Source: Gemmatimonadaceae bacterium
GTDB lineage: Bacteria; Latescibacterota; UBA2968; UBA8231
Assembly (NCBI GenBank): GCA_002726335.1
Contig: PBSR01000134.1
Coordinates: forward strand, 1 to 11,146
Reading direction: 5' to 3'
Length of the DNA stretch: 11,146 nucleotides
Shown: positions 1-6,701 of the stretch, piece by piece
Layout of the letters: each line of letters begins with the position of its first letter
Numbering within the stretch: the stretch's first letter is position 1
Position numbers and translations under genes: made by a program
Notes under the pieces: generated by a model
The model's database searches: none
What the model saw: only the letters and a program-made list of their open reading frames with translations
Told to the model about the DNA's origin: nothing

Positions 1-25
1 CAATCCCGTTTGGTCACCCGGCGCC

Positions 26-1216
26 ATGCCGATCCCCACACCATTCCACGAACGCACCGCGCCCCTCTGCCAGTCCATGCGGTGGAAGGACTGGTCGGGG
101 TACTACGGGGTCTGCGCCTATTCCACGTACGCAGAGCGTGAGTACTTCGCCATCCGGCATTCGGCCGGGCTCATGGATGTGTCCCCCCTGTTCAAGTACG
201 AGGTGACGGGCCCGGACGCCGCAGCTTTCCTCGCACGTGTCATGGTCAACGACATACCCCGCATGAAGGTCGGGTCCGTGTCGTACACCTGCTGGACCGA
301 TGACGAAGGCAAGCTCCTCGACGACGGCACGATCGCGCGCCTCGATGAACAGCACTTCCGAGTGACCGCCGCCGAGCCGAGCCTGCACTGGTTTCATCGA
401 CACCAGGGGGGGCTCGACGTGGTGATCGAAGACTCCACGGCAAGAATTGGTGCCCTCTCATTGCAGGGTCCTCAAGCACGCCAGATCCTCCGGCATGTGA
501 CGGACACCGACATGGATGACCTGGGATTCTTCCGCCTGGCACGAGGGCGGTTCGACGGCTTCGAGGCAACGATCACACGCACCGGCTACACCGGCGACCT
601 CGGGTACGAGATCTGGGTTGCCAGCGATGACGCGATCCCGCTGTGGGATGTACTGATGGACGCCGGCCCAAGTTTCGGCATGATACCCAACGGTCTCGAC
701 GCCCTCGACATGACGCGGGTGGAGGCCGGCTTCATCATGAACGGCGTCGACTACAGCAGCGCCAATCACTGCCTCATCGAATCCCGCAAGTCCACCCCCT
801 ACGAGGCGGGACTCGGCTGGACAGTGCATCTGCAGCGAGAGCCCTTCATCGGCCAGACGCAGCTGCGCCGGGAGAATGACCAAGGGCCGGAGCGGTGCTT
901 CGTCGGCCTGGAGATCGACTGGGACGAGATGGAAGCGCTGTTCGCCGCCGTCGGCCTGCCCCCGGAACTGCCTGGCGCGGCCTGGCGCAATCCGGTTCCC
1001 ATCTACTCACATGGCGGGACTCAGATCGGCTACGCGACGAGCGGATCCTGGTCACCGATGCTGAAGAAGAACCTCGCCCTGGGGACGGTGGCAGCGTCGC
1101 ATGGAAGGATCGGCGAGCAGCTGCGCATCGAAATGACGGTGGAGCATGTACGTCACCAGGTGAAGGCCACGGTCCTCGACAGGCCCTTCTTCGATCCCGA
1201 CAGGAAGCGGTCCTGA
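26..1216 (+). CDS. GcvT-family aminomethyltransferase (folate-binding)
   Basis: A 396-residue cytoplasmic protein of the glycine-cleavage T-protein superfamily. Family hallmarks visible are an LSLQGP segment (about 145-149), RTGYTGDLGYEIWV (185-198), in which the GYE glutamate and the DEGKLLDDG aspartates (93-101) match the folate-contact region, GLDALDMTRVEAG (223-235), and a C-terminal barrel-like domain with IGYATSGSWSP (334-344). T-proteins move an aminomethyl or methyl-derived carbon to tetrahydrofolate. The N-terminus (MPIPTPFH) looks like the usual start of this subgroup, but the frame stays open to base 2 and no clear ribosome site is seen, so an upstream start is possible. Its TGA overlaps the ATG of the next gene by one base, indicating translational coupling to two flavoproteins. 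By analogy with dimethylglycine and sarcosine dehydrogenases (FAD oxidase plus GcvT domain), it may accept formaldehyde-level carbon released by those enzymes. It is not clearly the glycine-cleavage GcvT, since no gcvH or gcvP lies nearby. The true substrate is unknown. Confidence 0.88.
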   Translation: MPIPTPFHERTAPLCQSMRWKDWSGYYGVCAYSTYAEREYFAIRHSAGLMDVSPLFKYEVTGPDAAAFLARVMVNDIPRMKVGSVSYTCWTDDEGKLLDDGTIARLDEQHFRVTAAEPSLHWFHRHQGGLDVVIEDSTARIGALSLQGPQARQILRHVTDTDMDDLGFFRLARGRFDGFEATITRTGYTGDLGYEIWVASDDAIPLWDVLMDAGPSFGMIPNGLDALDMTRVEAGFIMNGVDYSSANHCLIESRKSTPYEAGLGWTVHLQREPFIGQTQLRRENDQGPERCFVGLEIDWDEMEALFAAVGLPPELPGAAWRNPVPIYSHGGTQIGYATSGSWSPMLKKNLALGTVAASHGRIGEQLRIEMTVEHVRHQVKATVLDRPFFDPDRKRS

Positions 1217-2805
1217 TGGCCGACGGGTTCGATGCCATCATCGTCGGCGGTGGTCACAACGGGCTGACCTGCGCCGCCTATCTGGCGAAGGCAGGACGGA
1301 AGGTGCTCGTGCTGGAAGGCCGACACGTTCTCGGCGGTGCAGCCGTCACCGAGGAGCTCTACCCCGGATTCCACTTTTCCGTCTGTTCGTACGTGGTCAG
1401 CCTCTTCCGCCCGCACATCATCCGTGAGCTGGAGCTGACAAGACACGGCCTCGACATGATTCCCCTGGAGAGCTCCTTTCTGCCGTTGCCGGACGGCGAC
1501 TCTCTCTGTCGATGGGCGGACACGCACGAAACCCGGCGTGAGATCGCCCGGTTTTCGCCGCGCGATGCCGAAGTTTATCCCGAATTCGGTATGGCCATGG
1601 GCAAGGTGGCCCACTTCGCCAAAGCTCTGATCGATGCTCCGGCTCCCGATCCCGCTTCGCTGGATCCCCGGGAGTGGGTCAAGCTTCTGCGTCTTGGACG
1701 GATGTTCCAGGAGCTGCCCGCCGACCTGCGTCACCTGAATCTGCAGATGATGACGATGAGTGCTGTCGACTTTCTCGATCTCTGGTTCGAGTCGCCGGTA
1801 CTCAAAGCACCCATGTCGGTGAGCGGCATCATCGGCACCTACCTCGGAGTGCGCTCACCCGGCACGGCGTACGTGCTTCTCCACCACTACATGGGCGAGA
1901 TCGACGGCGCCTTCCGTTCGTGGGGATTCTCACGCGGCGGCACAGGTGAAGTGAGCCTGGCCATCGCTCGTGCCGCTGAAAGCCATGGAGCACAGATCCG
2001 CACCGAGGCGCCGGTGGAGCAGTTTCTCGTGAACAACGGCAGGGCCGAGGGCGTGGTGCTGGAGAACGGTGACGAGCTTCGGGCGAAAACGGTCATCTCC
2101 GGGCTCGATCCCCATCGGACGTTTCGCGTGATGGTTGGCGAGGAACATCTCGACCCCGAGTTCGCCGCCCAGATCGTACGCTACAAGATGCGGGGCAGCT
2201 CGGCCAAGGTGAACCTTGCCGTCGATCGCCTGCCGGTTTTTTCCTGTCGCCCTGAAGGAACCGCTCACCTGCGCGGCGACGTCGCCATCTGCCCGAGCAT
2301 CGACTACCTGGAGAGAGCCTATGACCAGGCAAAGTACGGCGACTTCTCGGAGCGGCCGTACCTGAACGTCGTCATCCCCAGCCTCGTCGATCCCACGGTG
2401 GCGCCTCCGGGAAAGCACATCATCTCCTGCTTCGTGCAGTATGCTCCGTACCAGATAAAGGAAGGACCGGACTTCTGGCCCGAGCGCCGCGAGGCGCTTG
2501 GCGACACCGTCGTCGATACGCTGGCCGAATACATCCCCGGCCTCAAGAGTTCGATTCTCTTCCGCCAGGTTCTGACGCCCTGGGATCTGGAACAGGAGTT
2601 CGGCCTGACAGAGGGGAACATCTTCCACGGCGAGCTGAGTCCCGAACAGCTTCTCTTCCAGCGCCCCGCCGCCGGTTGGGCCCGGTACAGAACACCGATC
2701 CGTTCGCTCTGGATGTGTGCCTCGGGGACGCACCCCGGGGGAGGCATCATGGGGGCCCCGGGCGAGCTCTGCGCCAAGTCGATGCTCTCGGAGCGGGCCC
2801 TTTGA
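1216..2805 (+). CDS. FAD-dependent oxidoreductase, PYROXD2/phytoene desaturase-like (COG1233)
   Basis: A 529-residue flavoprotein. A Rossmann dinucleotide-binding motif G11-x-G13-x-x-G16 (VGGGHNGLTCAAYLAKAG) is followed by E34 at the end of the second strand (VLVLEGRHVLGGAAVTEE), typical of FAD binding in the amine oxidase/phytoene desaturase superfamily. The C-terminal flavin-contact segment SGTHPGGGIMGAPG lies at about 503-516. Motifs such as GHNGL, RHVLGGAAVTEE and SLFRPHI resemble PYROXD2-type proteins rather than carotenoid desaturases, and no carotenoid genes are nearby. No signal peptide is seen. The start is the ATG at 1216, which shares its A with the upstream stop. The gene ends in a TTGA overlap with the following paralogue. 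The likely job is oxidation of an amine or C-C/C-N bond, feeding carbon to the GcvT-like protein. The substrate is not predictable from sequence. Confidence 0.87.
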   Translation: MADGFDAIIVGGGHNGLTCAAYLAKAGRKVLVLEGRHVLGGAAVTEELYPGFHFSVCSYVVSLFRPHIIRELELTRHGLDMIPLESSFLPLPDGDSLCRWADTHETRREIARFSPRDAEVYPEFGMAMGKVAHFAKALIDAPAPDPASLDPREWVKLLRLGRMFQELPADLRHLNLQMMTMSAVDFLDLWFESPVLKAPMSVSGIIGTYLGVRSPGTAYVLLHHYMGEIDGAFRSWGFSRGGTGEVSLAIARAAESHGAQIRTEAPVEQFLVNNGRAEGVVLENGDELRAKTVISGLDPHRTFRVMVGEEHLDPEFAAQIVRYKMRGSSAKVNLAVDRLPVFSCRPEGTAHLRGDVAICPSIDYLERAYDQAKYGDFSERPYLNVVIPSLVDPTVAPPGKHIISCFVQYAPYQIKEGPDFWPERREALGDTVVDTLAEYIPGLKSSILFRQVLTPWDLEQEFGLTEGNIFHGELSPEQLLFQRPAAGWARYRTPIRSLWMCASGTHPGGGIMGAPGELCAKSMLSERAL

Positions 2806-4334
2806 GCCGCGACGAGGCGATCGTCATCGGCGCCGGCCCCAACGGGCTGACGGCGGGGGCTCTGCTGGCCAGAGAGGGGTTCAGCGTCACCATTCTCGAG
2901 GCGCAGAGCGAGGTCGGCGGGTCGGCACGCAGCGAGGAGTTTCATCCGGGCTACTGGACCGGTGGCCTGCTGCACGATACGTCGGGACTGCGACCCGCCG
3001 TGATCGACGAGCTCGAGCTCGAGAAGCACGGACTGGAACTGGGGGGCCCGCCGGACATGTTCGTGCCGACTGTCGACGGGCGTGGCCTGCTGGTCGCCCA
3101 CGATGCCCAACAAGCCATCGCCGAGATACAGCAGCATTCGGCCGGAGATGCCGAGCGCTACGTCGAGTTCCGCGCCTTCTTCGATCGTGTCCGTGGCTTT
3201 GCCGCTCGTGTCCTCGATGGCATGCCGCCGGATGTTCTGGCCGATCCCTCTGCTGGCGAACTGCTGGGTCCGGCCTGGGCCCTGCGACGCCTCGGTCGGA
3301 AGGACATGATGGAGGTCCTCCGACTCGGGCCGATGTGTGCCGCCGACTGGCTGAACGAGTGGTTCGAGGGCGAGCTTCTGAAGTGTGCGCTGGCACAACC
3401 TGCCCTCCTCGGCACATTCATGGGACCGTGGTCACCGGGGAGCAATACGAACCTGCTACGACACGAAGCTCTCACCGGACGTGCGGCGCAACGAGGCCCT
3501 CATGCCGTGGTTGCGGCACTGGTGGCGGCGGCAACGTCGCAGGGCGCCCGGATTCGAACCGCGGCCAAGGTGATGCGAATCAAGGTGCACCACGGTGCGG
3601 TGACGGGGGTGGTCCTGGCTGATGGTGAGGAACTCGATGCCACCACTGTTGTGGCGACATGTCATCCGGTCTCGACGTTCCTCCGTCTGGTAGATGGTGC
3701 AGGCCGCCCGCCTGGAATCGAGCGAGCCCTGCGGGCCTTCAGGTCAAAGGGGTGTACGGCCAAGGTCCACCTGGCGCTCGACACGCCGCTGCGGTTCGCC
3801 TGTCGACCCGATCTGCCCATCACGCACGCACGTCTCGGCGAGCGGATGGACGATCTCGAGCGCGCCTTCGATGTCGCCAAGTACGGCGGTTTCTCGACAC
3901 AGCCCATACTCGACGTGCATGTCGCCTCGGAGCGGGATCCGTCGCTGGCACCGGCCGGCCACGCCGCCGTGTCAATGCTCGTGAGCTATGCGCCGTATGA
4001 TCTCGAGGGCGGCTGGACCGACGACAGGCGTCAGGCTCTGGGTGACGCAGCCGTGGCGGTTCTCGGGCGACACGCCCCGGGTGTCAAGTCTCACATCGTC
4101 GCGCGGCAGATTCTGACGCCGGTCGATCTCGAGGCGATCTACGGCCTGCCCGGGGGACATCTCTATCACGGCGATCACGCCCTCGATCAGCTGATCGTAC
4201 GGCCAGCCCCCGGTAGCGGGCGTTTCCGAACCCCCGTCGACGGACTCTGGCTCGGCGGCAGCGGCAGTCACCCGGGAGGCGGGATCACCGGGGGACCGGG
4301 ACGACTGGCTGCCCGGGCGGTGGGATCCGCCTGA
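2802..4334 (+). CDS. FAD-dependent oxidoreductase, second PYROXD2-like paralogue
   Basis: A 510-residue paralogue of the gene before it. The dinucleotide motif is G10-x-G12-x-x-G15 (IGAGPNGLTAGALLAREG) with E33 (VTILEAQSEVGGSARSEE), and the flavin-contact tail GSGSHPGGGITGGPG is at about 485-499. Shared internal blocks with the neighbour include SPGS/SPGT near a LLxH segment, AKVHLALD/AKVNLAVD and LERAFDVAKYGGFS/LERAYDQAKYGDFS. I chose the TTG at 2802 because it places the first strand directly before the Rossmann motif and gives a 4-nt TTGA overlap with the upstream stop. The next in-frame ATG would delete the FAD-binding fold, and earlier in-frame starts run far back into the upstream gene. 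Two coupled paralogues suggest a heteromeric enzyme or successive steps on related substrates. That is inference. Confidence 0.83.
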   Translation: MSRDEAIVIGAGPNGLTAGALLAREGFSVTILEAQSEVGGSARSEEFHPGYWTGGLLHDTSGLRPAVIDELELEKHGLELGGPPDMFVPTVDGRGLLVAHDAQQAIAEIQQHSAGDAERYVEFRAFFDRVRGFAARVLDGMPPDVLADPSAGELLGPAWALRRLGRKDMMEVLRLGPMCAADWLNEWFEGELLKCALAQPALLGTFMGPWSPGSNTNLLRHEALTGRAAQRGPHAVVAALVAAATSQGARIRTAAKVMRIKVHHGAVTGVVLADGEELDATTVVATCHPVSTFLRLVDGAGRPPGIERALRAFRSKGCTAKVHLALDTPLRFACRPDLPITHARLGERMDDLERAFDVAKYGGFSTQPILDVHVASERDPSLAPAGHAAVSMLVSYAPYDLEGGWTDDRRQALGDAAVAVLGRHAPGVKSHIVARQILTPVDLEAIYGLPGGHLYHGDHALDQLIVRPAPGSGRFRTPVDGLWLGGSGSHPGGGITGGPGRLAARAVGSA

Positions 4335-4352
4335 CGGTCAGACAACCGCCCG
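4314..4352. terminator. Inverted repeat at a convergent gene junction, possible bidirectional terminator
   Basis: CGGGCGGT (4314-4321) and ACCGCCCG (4345-4352) are perfect 8-bp inverted arms around 23 bases. Inside them CTGA-CGG-TCAG (4331-4341) forms a second small palindrome holding both stop codons of the converging genes (TGA 4332-4334 on +; TCA 4338-4340, which is TGA on the minus strand). The strong GC stem suits a structure that blocks both polymerases. There is no U-tract, so classical intrinsic termination is not shown. Confidence 0.4.
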
Positions 4353-5933
4353 CATGACGAGAATCCAGTCGTGAACCACCACGGGATGCGGCGGCTCCCA
4401 GGATCCGTCGGCTTCCGCAATGACGGGTACGACATCCGTGCGGTCGCCCGTCATCGGATCGAACCAGAACGACTCGTAGGCCAAGCCGGGCTCGATTCCC
4501 AGGATTTTCGGCAGGGTCCAGGCACTGGGGATATGGATCACGCGCAACTCGCCGGGGATGCCGGCGGCGGTGTTCCTGTCGTAGTCGATGCCATCCCACG
4601 GGTTTTCCACCCACTCGTCGTGGTTCTCGAGGCGCCACCAGGGGATGTCGTCCAGCAGCTTGCGCGCTAGTCCCACGTGTTCTGATCCGGGCGACCGGTA
4701 CGCCTGCCGCCAGGTCTGGCTGCCCCAGGAGCGACCGTGCGGCGACGGCCCGTACGGGTCGTGGTCGGTGCTCATCTGCCAGATGCCGTTGGCCCCGTAC
4801 GTGTGTCCGAAGGCGCCGCTGAGGATCGCCTGCCAGAAGGCCAGCCGCTGCACATCGGCGTGGCATCTGCCAAGAATCCCCTCGTAGCTGACCTCGCTGA
4901 CGAAGGTCGGCATGGCCGGTTCCTCGGCGTAGGCTTCGCGCACGCATTCCACGTTGCTGATCAGGCTCTTGAAGCCACCGTGGCCCGTCTGCAGCATCTC
5001 GAAATCGAGCACACCGGGATCTTCGACCTGGCGCCGGCCAAAGCGCGTGGGATGGATCGTCACGGGATTATCGAAGCCGTCCACTTCATGAATGTGGCGG
5101 GCCACTTCCGTCCAGCCCGTTTTCTGCAGGGCTGCGTCGGCCTCCTTGTTCTGTGACAGGTAGAAGGGCATCGTGCCTTCGCCGGCGACACACCAGCAGA
5201 CCGGGTACGCTCCGTACCGGGCAACGATGTAGCGCCAGTACCGCTTGCAGCGTTCGACACCGATTTCCGGCAGGTAGTAACCCCACATGCCGACGATACA
5301 GGGCACCAGTCCCGACCGCACGAGATGGCCGATCTTGAGATCGGCAGCGTCGTAGTAGGCCGGGTTGATGGCTTCGAAGCCCTCGGTGAAGGGGAATCCA
5401 GCTTCGTTGCGGCCGCGCGGATCCCAGGCGGTCATGTCGGGTAGGGGCCCGGCGATGATCTGGATCGTGGTGAAACCCCGGGCCACACGATCCGCCGCAA
5501 GAGTCTGGAAACCCGCAGGCCAGTCGAGGCGGGTCGTCAGTCCCATCCACCAGGTGTCGCCGATCCAGAGATAGGGCGTGCCATCGACATGTTCGAGATG
5601 CCGACGATCTTCGGCGGCGCGCAGGCGACCGTGTTGTAGCAGGGCGTTGTCGCCGGAGTACTGCGTAGTATGGATCGTGCCCGTCTGGTCGCAGAGGCCG
5701 GCATCGTCCGGGCTGGAGCCGATCGTTTGATAGGACCAGTCTCCTGCCGTGGACGGAGCGAACCGGACCCGCCAGCTGCTGTCGCCCGCCCAGAAGGCCG
5801 GCACCGTGATCTTGCGCCCGGAGCTCGTGAAGCAGACGTCGAGATCGACTTCGTTATATGGGTCGGCGTACTGCAGCGTCGCCGTGAAAGCGATCTCCGT
5901 CATCGTGTGGGTCGTGGTGTGATACGCCGGCAT
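4338..5933 (-). CDS. DUF5060/DUF4038 glycoside-hydrolase-like protein
   Basis: A 531-residue protein with the layout of DUF4038-type putative glycosidases. An N-terminal beta-sandwich resembling DUF5060 (about 12-95; ITVPAFWAGDSSWRVRFAPSTAGDWSY is typical, 42-68) leads into a TIM-barrel-like domain (about 100-430) starting at GTPYLWIGDTWWMG, then a small C-terminal beta domain (about 435-531; GELRVIHIP, WFDPMTGD). Candidate acid residues sit where this clan keeps its catalytic pair: E252 in CVAGEGTMP and E347 in PTFVSEVSYEG. GAFGHTYGANGIWQM (373-387) is a family hallmark. Related GH140 enzymes cleave apiose side chains, but the substrate here cannot be inferred. No signal peptide is seen, so it appears cytoplasmic. 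The ATG at 5933 lies 7 nt after the upstream stop and just ahead of the first predicted strand. A more upstream ATG at 6005 would overlap the CDGSH gene, and an internal ATG at 5903 is an alternative. No good Shine-Dalgarno is visible, which fits coupling. Confidence 0.78.
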   Translation of the reverse strand: MPAYHTTTHTMTEIAFTATLQYADPYNEVDLDVCFTSSGRKITVPAFWAGDSSWRVRFAPSTAGDWSYQTIGSSPDDAGLCDQTGTIHTTQYSGDNALLQHGRLRAAEDRRHLEHVDGTPYLWIGDTWWMGLTTRLDWPAGFQTLAADRVARGFTTIQIIAGPLPDMTAWDPRGRNEAGFPFTEGFEAINPAYYDAADLKIGHLVRSGLVPCIVGMWGYYLPEIGVERCKRYWRYIVARYGAYPVCWCVAGEGTMPFYLSQNKEADAALQKTGWTEVARHIHEVDGFDNPVTIHPTRFGRRQVEDPGVLDFEMLQTGHGGFKSLISNVECVREAYAEEPAMPTFVSEVSYEGILGRCHADVQRLAFWQAILSGAFGHTYGANGIWQMSTDHDPYGPSPHGRSWGSQTWRQAYRSPGSEHVGLARKLLDDIPWWRLENHDEWVENPWDGIDYDRNTAAGIPGELRVIHIPSAWTLPKILGIEPGLAYESFWFDPMTGDRTDVVPVIAEADGSWEPPHPVVVHDWILVMRAVV

Positions 5934-5940
5934 CAGGAGC

Positions 5941-6567
5941 TCACTTGTCGAAGTCGCTGTCCCAGTGTGACCCGTCACAGAAGGGCTTGTTCTTCGAGTC
6001 ACCACACCGGCACAGTGTGCGTGATCGGGAGCTGGCGCCCTGGAGGGGTTCAGCGTTCACCAACTCGATATCACCACGGACCACGTACGGGCCCTGCGGG
6101 ATCACCCACACGCTGGCCTCCTCGTCCGGCGCGGCCTGTGCCTCTGTCAGTGTATGGCTGATCGCCCCCGACGGGCAGCGGTTGATCACATCGACGATTT
6201 CCTCGACGGCTGCGCCGTCGGCATCGATACGGGGCTCGGTCTCCTGCATGAACTGAAACACCGACTCCAGATTGCCGGTGCATACCCCGGCATGGGCACA
6301 CAGGCCACGATTGTCGTGAATCGCGATCTCCCTGCCCACGAAGCTGTCCAGCTCGTCCGGTCGGCGGTCCTCCTGCCGCGCTCCCGAGAACCCGACGCGG
6401 ACATGAGAACCGTCGCAGTAGGGTTTCTTGCCGGACTGTCCGCAGCGGCACAGCTTCATGGTCGATGTCGCCGCTACGCTCTCTCCCTGTACCTCGAGAT
6501 TCTGCAGCTGCCGGACAGCGTACGGGCCGTTTTCAGTGCATTCGATCTGGGGCCGCTGCTCTGCCAT
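5941..6567 (-). CDS. CDGSH iron-sulfur protein with tandem CDGSH domains and a Fer4_19-like domain
   Basis: A 208-residue soluble protein with three cluster-binding regions. CDGSH domain 1 has ligands C40, C42, C51 and H55 (CRCGQSGKKPYCDGSH). A divergent mono-cluster ferredoxin-like domain of Fer4_19 type has C90, C96 and C131 (GLCAHAGVC ... RCPSGAIS). CDGSH domain 2 has C186, C188, C197 and H201 (CRCGDSKNKPFCDGSH). CDGSH domains hold redox-active, labile [2Fe-2S] clusters with 3-Cys/1-His ligation. All ligands of both copies are intact. There is no membrane anchor, unlike mitoNEET. A GGAG ribosome site lies 6 nt before the ATG (minus strand, about 6574-6577). It is the first gene of a two-gene unit with the glycosidase-like gene and is divergent from the ECF sigma gene. 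Role in electron transfer, redox sensing or cluster transfer is open. Confidence 0.9.
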   Translation of the reverse strand: MAEQRPQIECTENGPYAVRQLQNLEVQGESVAATSTMKLCRCGQSGKKPYCDGSHVRVGFSGARQEDRRPDELDSFVGREIAIHDNRGLCAHAGVCTGNLESVFQFMQETEPRIDADGAAVEEIVDVINRCPSGAISHTLTEAQAAPDEEASVWVIPQGPYVVRGDIELVNAEPLQGASSRSRTLCRCGDSKNKPFCDGSHWDSDFDK

Positions 6568-6684
6568 CGTGATCTCCCGGTGTGGTTGGGCACCTGGAGC
6601 GGCAACCTACTGAGTTCCCTCGCTCCGGCCAAAGAAAAGTTCCGCATGGGCAAAGGCAGGCTTGCCAGAGTGGGTCCTATAGGC

Positions 6685-6690
6685 AAGGAG
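6685..6690 (+). promoter_or_regulatory. Ribosome binding site deciding the sigma-factor start
   Basis: AAGGAG lies 11 nt before the ATG at 6702 and directly precedes MDDLTTL, where homology to ECF factors should begin. This argues against an in-frame ATG at 6582, which would add 40 residues of low-complexity, non-conserved sequence. Confidence 0.65.
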
Positions 6691-6701
6691 CTGAGATTCG
6701 A

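Noticed and set aside
1930..3398. Minus-strand open frames opposite the two flavoprotein genes
   Set aside because: They overlap strong plus-strand coding with Rossmann motifs and show only arginine/proline-rich shadow sequence.
1216..4334. Carotenoid (phytoene) desaturase pair
   Set aside because: Similarity is to the superfamily only; motifs are PYROXD2-like, no phytoene synthase or other carotenoid gene is present, and the partner is a GcvT-family protein.
5934..6005. Upstream extension of the glycosidase-like gene to the ATG at 6005
   Set aside because: The extra 24 residues overlap the CDGSH coding region, are Ser/Thr-rich without homology and do not form a signal peptide.
6613..6643. 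Direct repeat AGTTCC (6613-6618 and 6638-6643; GGAACT on the minus strand), resembling an ECF -35 for the CDGSH unit
   Set aside because: No convincing -10 element lies 16-17 bp downstream of either copy on the minus strand, so a promoter call is not supported.
6662..6684. TTGCCA and TATAGG as a promoter for the sigma factor
   Set aside because: The spacer is only about 11 bp, far too short for sigma70, and the -10-like element lies almost on the ribosome binding site.
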